From positions 1 through 33,171 of the forward strand of contig NKJD01000039.1 in the NCBI GenBank assembly GCA_002256385.1: a stretch of DNA of 33,171 nt, read 5' to 3'. The position numbers and the translations under genes were made by a program. The notes under the pieces were generated by a model. The model ran no database searches and was not told the DNA's origin. It worked only from the letters and a program-made list of their open reading frames with translations. This stretch comes from Flavobacterium sp. BFFFF2 (GTDB taxonomy: Bacteria; Bacteroidota; Bacteroidia; Flavobacteriales; Flavobacteriaceae). This document shows positions 16,943-23,373 of this stretch, piece by piece; the first letter of the stretch is position 1, and each line of letters opens with the position of its first letter.

Positions 16943-19451
16943 ATCGCATGTGTGGCTCCTATTCTTTGGGGTCATTTTATGGGGATTGCCAGTATGCGCT
17001 CAACAAACAGTGAGTCTGCGGTTTGTATTGGATAAAATAAGTGAATGGCACCAAGTAAAATTCAACTTTTTAGAAGACGACATTGCCGAAATCACTTTGC
17101 CACTTCCCGATTATAAAAGTGCTTTTTCCGATCAATTAACACACATTGAAACCCAAACTGGCGTACACATTGAACGCGTCAACGACCGGTATTTTACAGT
17201 TGTCGCGCCCAACAAAAACAAGCATAAATACTGTGGGTATCTGTTTGACAATGACACGCATGTACCCGTTGAATCTGCCAGCATTACTTACTTCACTGGG
17301 ACTGTTGGTACGGTTACAAATAAAGATGGGTATTTTGAACTTTGGGCTTCTGCAAATGGGGCTGTTTCATTTAAAATAAGCCACCTGAATTACGAAAAAA
17401 AGGTGGTTGGTTTCCATGCAAACCAAATCACTTGCGGTACGTTTTACCTCAATGCCCATGTTCAAAAATTAGACGAGGTGAAAACCTTTCGCTATTTAAC
17501 ACAAGGCATTTACAAACGCAATGACGGCTCCCTCAAAATGATCCCGAATCGGCTCGGATTGTTGCCAGGCATGGTCGAACCCGACGTGCTGCAAACGCTG
17601 CAACAATTGCCAGGCATTCAGTCGGTGGACGAAAGCGTATCGGCAATGAATGTGCGGGGCGGAACACATGACCAAAATTTATTTTTGTGGAATGGGATTC
17701 GCTTGTTTCAGACAAGCCATTTTTTTGGCATGATTTCCATGATTAATCCTTCGTTGCCACAATCCATTAGCATTTACAAAAATGGCACTTCGGCTTTGTT
17801 CGGCGAAAGTGTATCCAGTAGCATCGACATCAACACCCACCCTTCGTTTGCCAAAAACAGTACCCATAGTGTAGGCATAAATGGCATCAGTGCCGACGCG
17901 TATTCATCCACCAAATTAAATGACCGTAACCGCATTACTTTTGCGGTCCGCCGCTCATTTACCGATTATTTGGCTTTGCCCACTTATGCGAAATACAGAG
18001 ACAAAGTATTTCAAAATTTTGCGGTTACCACCCCTTCTATTTCTGACAATTCAAGGGCATCAACCGCCGAAAAATTTTACTTTTATGATTTCACCGCCCA
18101 GTGGCAAGCACAGTTGGGCAAAAAACACCAGTTGTTTACCGATGCCTTGTTGGTCAAAAATAATTTGACTGTTGACAAAGTAACGACCGAAAAGGTGGGT
18201 TCCGCCCTATTGTCGCAGCAAAGTGCTGCCGTTGGTTTGCAATGCCAAAGCCAATGGACAAAGGCCTATAAAAGCACTTTTTTGGGTTATTATTCCCAAT
18301 ATAAATTGGAGTCAGTCAATGAATCGTTATTGAGCCTTCAACGATTGAACCAAGTAAACAAAGTGTCTGATTTTGGGTTTCAATGGAACAATATATACCA
18401 ATGGAATCGGCAATTTCAACTGGCAGGTGGCTGGCAGCAACAAGTGGTTTCGGTGCTTAATTCGGATGAAATTAATAGCCCGTTTTACCTCCGATCCAAC
18501 ACCAATGTGTTAAAAAGTTACACGGCATTTGCCGAAGGAACGTACCAATCAACCAACGAAAAACACCGGCTTCAACTGGGCGTGCGCAACACCTTTTTTG
18601 ATCCGTTGGCCACCTTTTCAATAGAACCCCGCTTTCAGTATAATTATGCCTTTGACAAGGTGTGGAGTTTCGAATTATTGGGCGAAAAAAAGACACAAAC
18701 CCTGTCGCAAACCATCGATTTGCAACAAGATTTTTTAGGCATTGAAAAACACCGCTGGATCATCGCCAACAACCAATCAAATCCGATTCAGGTGAGCAAA
18801 CAACTTTCGGTCGGTTGTCATTTTCGGAAAAATGGCTGGCTTTTTACTTCTGAGCTTTTTTACAAAAAGGTAGACGGCATTGCCACGGCGAGCCAAGGAT
18901 TTCAAAATCAATTTGAAAAATACCATGAAACGGGGAGTTATCGGGTGTTGGGCACCGAATTATTGCTGCTGAAAAGTACCGAACGGGTAAACACTTGGAT
19001 CAGCTATTGTTACAATGACAACCAATATGAATTTGACCCATTAAACCCACCTGTTTTTACCAACAATTACCAAGTGCGACACCATATTTCATGGGCCATT
19101 TCGTACGATGTACACCAATGGAAATTGGCTGTGGGCGGCAAATGGCATACTGGAAAACCCATTACTACAGCGCAATTAATCCAATCGAATGGAACCAATC
19201 AGTTGGTCTATAGCGCACCCAATTCTGACCAATTGCCCCTCTTTTTTCAGGTGAATGCTTCCGTTTCAAGGCAATGGGCGCTCACGGACCGCAGCCAATT
19301 GAAGGCTGGTTTTTCGGTGTTAAACATATTGAACAACACCAACAAAATCAACCAATACGATCGGTTTAATGCCAGCACAGGCGCCATTGAACGCGTGGAG
19401 CAATACGCGCTGGCTTTTACGCCCAATTTTAATGTGAGTTTGTTGTTTTAG
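16932..19451 (+). CDS. TonB-dependent outer-membrane receptor/transducer with STN domain (FecA-like)
   Basis: The protein has 839 residues. A signal peptide ends at about residue 23 (VCAQ|QTV). An STN signalling domain follows (about 26-92; VSLRFVLDKISEWHQVKFNF), then a carboxypeptidase-regulatory-like beta domain (about 98-170; VPVESASITY...GTVTNKDGYFEL), a plug (about 190-310; PDVLQTLQQLPGIQSVDESV, MNVRGGTHDQNLFLWNGI) and a beta-barrel ending in ...FNVSLLF with the expected terminal aromatic. The STN domain would signal through the FecR protein encoded immediately upstream. The substrate cannot be read from sequence; iron chelates are usual for this class, and no SusD partner is present, which disfavours a polysaccharide system. 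The start appears to be TTG at 16932, overlapping fecR by 11 bp; a GTG at 16950 is an alternative. Confidence 0.92.
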   Translation: MKNKSHVWLLFFGVILWGLPVCAQQTVSLRFVLDKISEWHQVKFNFLEDDIAEITLPLPDYKSAFSDQLTHIETQTGVHIERVNDRYFTVVAPNKNKHKYCGYLFDNDTHVPVESASITYFTGTVGTVTNKDGYFELWASANGAVSFKISHLNYEKKVVGFHANQITCGTFYLNAHVQKLDEVKTFRYLTQGIYKRNDGSLKMIPNRLGLLPGMVEPDVLQTLQQLPGIQSVDESVSAMNVRGGTHDQNLFLWNGIRLFQTSHFFGMISMINPSLPQSISIYKNGTSALFGESVSSSIDINTHPSFAKNSTHSVGINGISADAYSSTKLNDRNRITFAVRRSFTDYLALPTYAKYRDKVFQNFAVTTPSISDNSRASTAEKFYFYDFTAQWQAQLGKKHQLFTDALLVKNNLTVDKVTTEKVGSALLSQQSAAVGLQCQSQWTKAYKSTFLGYYSQYKLESVNESLLSLQRLNQVNKVSDFGFQWNNIYQWNRQFQLAGGWQQQVVSVLNSDEINSPFYLRSNTNVLKSYTAFAEGTYQSTNEKHRLQLGVRNTFFDPLATFSIEPRFQYNYAFDKVWSFELLGEKKTQTLSQTIDLQQDFLGIEKHRWIIANNQSNPIQVSKQLSVGCHFRKNGWLFTSELFYKKVDGIATASQGFQNQFEKYHETGSYRVLGTELLLLKSTERVNTWISYCYNDNQYEFDPLNPPVFTNNYQVRHHISWAISYDVHQWKLAVGGKWHTGKPITTAQLIQSNGTNQLVYSAPNSDQLPLFFQVNASVSRQWALTDRSQLKAGFSVLNILNNTNKINQYDRFNASTGAIERVEQYALAFTPNFNVSLLF

Positions 19452-19590
19452 GGGAAAGCGGTTAATTGTTGTTGGTGAATGACTTGTTGTTTTTTCTGTT
19501 TTTTTAGGTGTTTTGTTGATTATTGAGTTGGTTTCATTTTGTGCTATTCTAAAATCAATCTGGCAGAATAATTGTAGCGAAGTATTTTTG

Positions 19591-19598
19591 TAAATTTG
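19591..19598 (+). promoter_or_regulatory. Putative promoter for the antitoxin-fic operon
   Basis: TAAATTTG matches TAnnTTTG. A TTG at 19572-19574 is a possible -33 element. The box lies 19 bp before the antitoxin ATG. Confidence 0.45.
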
Positions 19599-19616
19599 AA
19601 AATGATTTAAATCCAC

Positions 19617-19844
19617 ATGGGTATGATTAACACTATTGAAATTGACAGAGCCAAACTTACTATAATGGGAGTAAAATTTTCAGATATACAAATATTAGAA
19701 AGTACGGCAAATGCTCTGGGAAGCAATATGTTTGAAGGTTTTAAACCAACGCCCAAAGGCATTGAAATTATAAGAGATTATGTAATGGGTACTATTTCAT
19801 TAAATGAATTGGTCAAATTTGCAAAGGAAAAAGCCTATGTCTGA
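19617..19844 (+). CDS. VbhA-like antitoxin of a Fic toxin-antitoxin pair
   Basis: The protein has 75 residues (73 if it starts at M3). It contains SNMFEG at residues 36-41, which fits the class I Fic inhibitory motif (S/T)xxxE(G/N), with S36, E40 and G41. In VbhA-type antitoxins the Glu reaches into the Fic active site and blocks ATP binding. The C-terminal part (FKPTPKGIEIIRDYVMGTISLNELVKFAKEK) matches the usual small helical antitoxin that ends close to the toxin start. Its stop codon overlaps the fic start by 8 bp, a classical coupled toxin-antitoxin arrangement. The gene is intact although its partner is interrupted. Confidence 0.85.
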   Translation: MGMINTIEIDRAKLTIMGVKFSDIQILESTANALGSNMFEGFKPTPKGIEIIRDYVMGTISLNELVKFAKEKAYV

Positions 19845-20605
19845 TTCCTATAATTACTTAGATCCTAACTATACTTACACGTACCCAAATACAGGAATAC
19901 TCAGGAATCTGCAAGACATTTTGGATGCAGAAGTATTGTTATTTGTTGAGAGTGGCGCAGTGACAAAACGACTGCAAGAGCTTTACGAAAAGCCAATATT
20001 TATTATAGGAATTGAAAGTCTGTTTCAAATTCATCAATACGAAGTGATTTAAACTTTTTTCAATTGGCTGCAAAATGGCCTTTTCGCCCCATATTTCAGC
20101 TTTTCATTATTCCGTAGCGCTGCTATGCAATGCAAAAAAGTTAAAATCTGGAACAAAAACCCACATTTTTCGCTTCAATCAAAAAAGTTTAAACCACTTC
20201 TGCGTATTTCAAGACATATATTCTTGGGCAGGTAAAAAAAGACTGGTAGAAATCAGTAAAGATGGAAAACAATTTTTCCCTACAACTCATTTTGACAATG
20301 CATATAGATACATTGACAACTTAATTGATGAGTTCAAAAAAACACCAAAAAACAACAAGAATCAAATAGCTGAAAGGTTAGCAATCATATTAGACACTGT
20401 TAATTATTTGCATCCATTTAGAGAAGGCAACGGAAGAACTCAAAGAGAGTTTTTACGATTATTAGCTCTGGAAAAAGCATGGGTTTTAAACCTTAACCTT
20501 GCTGACAATTTGAGTGTTTACAAAAGATACATGAAAGGGACCATTGAGAGCGATGTAACTACATTGACGGAGTTGATTTTTGAATTACTTGTTACAAAAC
20601 AATGA
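19837..20605 (+). pseudogene. Fic domain toxin (AMP-transferase type), split by a 160-bp inverted-repeat element
   Basis: The N-terminal part, 68 residues from ATG 19837 to TAC 20040, reads as the start of a Fic protein (GILRNLQDILDAE, FVESGAVTKRLQELY, GIESLFQIHQY). The continuation, starting at GTA 20204, reads VFQDIYSWAGKKR, VEISKDGKQFFPTTHF (the flap that positions the target) and HPFREGNGR at 20411-20437, the canonical catalytic Fic motif. The two halves are in different frames. Removing 20041-20203 (163 nt) joins IHQY to VFQD, as in intact family members, and gives 201 residues, the normal length. Fic toxins transfer AMP to target proteins. As it stands the N-terminal product stops at 20052, inside the insertion. 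An ATG inside the element (20075) could still start a hybrid containing the whole catalytic half. Confidence 0.9.
20041..20200 (+). mobile_element. 160-bp MITE-like element with 20-bp terminal inverted repeats (copy C) inside fic
   Basis: The left end GAAGTGATTTAAACTTTTTT (20041-20060) and right end AAAAAAGTTTAAACCACTTC (20181-20200) are inverted repeats identical at 19 of 20 positions. The left end continues into CAATTGGCTGCAA, shared with copies A and B. No transposase is encoded, so it would have to be mobilised in trans. The flanks are TAC before and TGC after, which may be an imperfect 3-bp target duplication, but this is not certain. The frame from ATG 20075 stays open through the element into fic. 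Confidence 0.8.
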
Positions 20606-20624
20606 AACATGCTGCCAAAATTGT

Positions 20625-20661
20625 CATTTTTCGCATCAATCAAAAACCCCCAATCCACTCC
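20625..20661 (+). repeat. Decayed right half of the same element (copy D)
   Basis: Bases 20625-20646 match 20164-20185 of copy C at 21 of 22 positions (CATTTTTCGCNTCAATCAAA...). The following bases through CCACTCC at 20661 resemble the right terminal repeat (AATCCACTCC versus AAACCACTTC). GCTGCCAAAATTG just before it may be the remnant of the left core. It lies 20 bp past the fic stop codon, between fic and the convergent receptor gene. Confidence 0.55.
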
Positions 20662-20673
20662 CCAAAATAAAAA

Positions 20674-23106
20674 TCAATTATTTTCTTCCTCTTGGTTAAA
20701 TTGTTCTTCCTGTTCTTTTTCCTTTTTGGCTGTGTTAAATGGGCGGTAAGTAATGCCGATAAAAAAGGCCCTAGATTCTCGCGCCGAACGGCTGGTTACC
20801 TCAAAATTGGAACTGTTAATGTCATAATATTTCCGTTGGGTATGCAGCAAATCGGTGCATCGCAATGACAAGCTCCATCGTTTGTTGAAAAAGTCTTGTT
20901 TAAAGGAAGCATCCATGTAAAACTGCCCGTAATAAGTCATCATGGGCGCATTGGTGGGTGTTTGTAAATTGGCAGAAACTTGCAAAAGCGATTTTTTCCA
21001 CAACGTAAAATTATGATTTAACTTTCCATTAAAAGCATACCGATCTGATTTGAAATCGGGCGAAATGGACGTGCCATCAATGATGTTTCGGTAATAATTG
21101 GCGCTGGTGTTTAACTTCCACCAATCAAAAAGATGGACAAATGCAGCCACCTCAACGCCCAAATTCTCCGATAAAGAAATGTTTTTATAACTGGTTGTTG
21201 TGACGCCATTAGCGGCGTTTAGCTCCATGAATCGCTGAATGCTTCCGGTTGATCTTCTGTAATACACACTGGTGCTGATCGAGCTTTTGGTCCATGACTT
21301 GGTATGGGTCAAGTCAAATGAATGGGTGTATTCGGGCACCAAATTCGGATTGCCTTTGGACAGAAACAACGGGTCGTTGTATTGTTGCAATGGGTTGATT
21401 TCTCTAAAGGCAGGCCGGTCAATGCGGCGGCTATAGCGCCAAGTAAATTTGTGGTTGTTTTTGATGTCATACAACAAATGCAAACTGGGAAACCAATCGG
21501 TAAATGATTGGCTGTTTGACAGTCCGTTTGCGCTGCTTTCAAATTGCAATTCGGTGTGTTCCATGCGCACCCCCAATTTGTAACTAAACTGGTTTATTTT
21601 ATTCCTGAAAGTGGCATAACCCGCCTGAATATTTGATTGATAATCAAAAGTGTTTGACAATAATGGGTCTGTAATATAAATATCCAGCGGTTGGTAATAG
21701 TTCTCTAACCGATACGAGGCATTCGACTTTCGATACCGGATTTTATACCCAAACTCCATTTTGATTTTTTTAGTAATGGGCTGGTCGTAGTCCAATTGGC
21801 CAACGCCATTGATGTCCCGGTTTGCTGCAAACGTATTTGCTATCACCGGAAGTTGCGAAGTGGGTGTAAAATCGGGGTTTAAATACACCTGGTTAATGGC
21901 GCCATTGGTGGTTTCATATCCATTGGAATAAAAAACATCTGCTGTTAATTGCTGTTGCTTTTTCTTGAATTTTTTGGTGTAATTCAAGGTCAAATTGGTC
22001 GATTGGTCATCGTCTTGCTCGAATATTTTACGGTTGTAAAAATTAGTCAGCGCGTTGTTGACGTCAAAATGGCTGTAGAATGCGTTGGAATCATCTTTGT
22101 CAACCATGGCAGAATGCAAGAATGAAAAGGCAAGCACATTTTTTTTGTTAAATGTGTATTCCGTTTGCAAACGGACATTTTGGTTGATCGTTTTGCTAAA
22201 ATAATCCCAGTCTTGGTTCACATATCTGGTGGTTTGGGCATAGCTCGCTCTTTTTTTGGTTTCCCAACTGGCCATATTGAAACTCTTGACGTCATAAGCC
22301 ATAAAGACGCTCCATTTTTTCACATTCACACTAAAATTAATAGAGGTATTATACCGATCAAGCGTCCCGGCGCTGCTCATGATCATGCCGTTGATGCCCA
22401 GTGTTTTTTGTTTTTTGAGGACAATATTGATAATGCCGCTGCTTCCGTCGGCGTCGTATTTAGAAGAGGGGTCATTAATGACTTCAATGCTTTCAATCAT
22501 ACTGGCTGGGATGTAATCTAGAATCTGCGACCGACTGATGCCCAACAAGCCACTCGGTTTGCCATTAATGTATATTTTAACTTTTCCACCCCTCAAAGTA
22601 ACGGCCCCCGTTTGGTTTACATACACTGAGGGAATGTTTTGTAAAATATCAGAAGCCGTCCCATTGGCGGTTACGGCATTGGCATCAATGCGGTAGATTT
22701 TTTTGTCGACATCAATTTTTAAACGGTAATTCCCTTCAATCCGCACTTCATCTAGGGCAATGGCTTTGTCTTTGAGTTTAATAGGTTCCAGCTCTATGCT
22801 TTTATCATCAATTTGAATGGTTTTTTTATGAGAACTAAATCCGATCAACTGCGCAACTAAGGTATATTTTCCTTTTTTGTTGACCTGTAATTCAAAATAT
22901 CCCTCGGCATTGGTGATGGTGCTTTTGGTGGCAATGGAATCATTTTCGCGAATCAATTTTACAATGACGTTTTCAATGGGCGTCTCATTTGAATCTTCAA
23001 TTAATTGCCCCAAAATTTTTACAGGCCCGCTTTGCGAAAACCCAAACAGCGGAACAAATAGTAGCCAAAAAAGCAGTTTATTATGAAAATTTAACGAAAA
23101 ATACAT
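20674..23106 (-). CDS. TonB-dependent receptor-like outer-membrane beta-barrel protein
   Basis: The protein has 810 residues from the chosen ATG. A signal peptide (NKLLFWLLFVPLFGFSQ) is followed by a carboxypeptidase-regulatory-like domain (about 30-105; ILGQLIEDSNETPIENV, TNAEGYFEL), a plug (about 115-240; TASDILQNIPSVYV, VTLRGGKVKIYINGKPSG, SSGIINIVLKK) and an 'outer membrane protein beta-barrel' type barrel. The barrel is followed by a charged tail (KKEKEQEEQFNQEEENN) where classical receptors end in an aromatic. There is no STN domain and no sigma/anti-sigma or SusD neighbour, so its substrate is unknown. An upstream in-frame ATG at 23169 would add 21 residues that do not look like a signal peptide, and the TAAATTTG box lies between the two ATGs. 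Confidence 0.9.
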   Translation of the reverse strand: MYFSLNFHNKLLFWLLFVPLFGFSQSGPVKILGQLIEDSNETPIENVIVKLIRENDSIATKSTITNAEGYFELQVNKKGKYTLVAQLIGFSSHKKTIQIDDKSIELEPIKLKDKAIALDEVRIEGNYRLKIDVDKKIYRIDANAVTANGTASDILQNIPSVYVNQTGAVTLRGGKVKIYINGKPSGLLGISRSQILDYIPASMIESIEVINDPSSKYDADGSSGIINIVLKKQKTLGINGMIMSSAGTLDRYNTSINFSVNVKKWSVFMAYDVKSFNMASWETKKRASYAQTTRYVNQDWDYFSKTINQNVRLQTEYTFNKKNVLAFSFLHSAMVDKDDSNAFYSHFDVNNALTNFYNRKIFEQDDDQSTNLTLNYTKKFKKKQQQLTADVFYSNGYETTNGAINQVYLNPDFTPTSQLPVIANTFAANRDINGVGQLDYDQPITKKIKMEFGYKIRYRKSNASYRLENYYQPLDIYITDPLLSNTFDYQSNIQAGYATFRNKINQFSYKLGVRMEHTELQFESSANGLSNSQSFTDWFPSLHLLYDIKNNHKFTWRYSRRIDRPAFREINPLQQYNDPLFLSKGNPNLVPEYTHSFDLTHTKSWTKSSISTSVYYRRSTGSIQRFMELNAANGVTTTSYKNISLSENLGVEVAAFVHLFDWWKLNTSANYYRNIIDGTSISPDFKSDRYAFNGKLNHNFTLWKKSLLQVSANLQTPTNAPMMTYYGQFYMDASFKQDFFNKRWSLSLRCTDLLHTQRKYYDINSSNFEVTSRSARESRAFFIGITYRPFNTAKKEKEQEEQFNQEEENN

Positions 23107-23120
23107 TCCTTTCTTTTGGT

Positions 23121-23128
23121 CAAATTTA
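23121..23128 (-). promoter_or_regulatory. Putative -7 box for the receptor gene at 20674-23106
   Basis: The minus strand reads TAAATTTG, matching TAnnTTTG, 15 bp upstream of the ATG at 23106. It rules against the longer start at 23169. The -33 element is unclear. Confidence 0.45.
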
Positions 23129-23217
23129 AGGCAATTATAATGGATGAGTTTTAAAAAATAGTGGGGCATGGTTAGGGAAAACAGTTTGTAGTTTGTTTTT
23201 ACTGAAACAAGATAGCA

Positions 23218-23237
23218 CGTGTTTTCCCTAAAACACG
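23218..23237. promoter_or_regulatory. Perfect 8-bp inverted repeat in a divergent intergenic region
   Basis: CGTGTTTT and AAAACACG flank a CCCT loop, between the divergent receptor and beta-propeller genes. It could be an operator or a small hairpin. No run of T follows, so a terminator is unlikely. No binding protein can be assigned. Confidence 0.3.
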
Positions 23238-23373
23238 CAAGAAAATTAATTTTATCAGATTACAATTTGCCCCAAAATAGCGCAATCCATTTCGATTAAA
23301 ATACGGTGAATAAAAAAAGCAACCAACTCATTATAAAATATTTACGAAACAACTAAACACCAAACAATTACTT

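Noticed and set aside
20075..20605. An independent 176-residue Fic gene
   Set aside because: Its first 42 residues are encoded by the inserted element, and the true N-terminus is found at 19837-20040; it is treated as the downstream half of a split gene.
22165..22521. 118-residue plus-strand open frame
   Set aside because: It is antisense to the plug/barrel region of a well-supported TonB receptor and has no recognisable features.
16932..23106. Polysaccharide utilisation locus built on the TonB receptors
   Set aside because: There is no SusD-like lipoprotein, glycoside hydrolase cluster or hybrid two-component regulator in the window.
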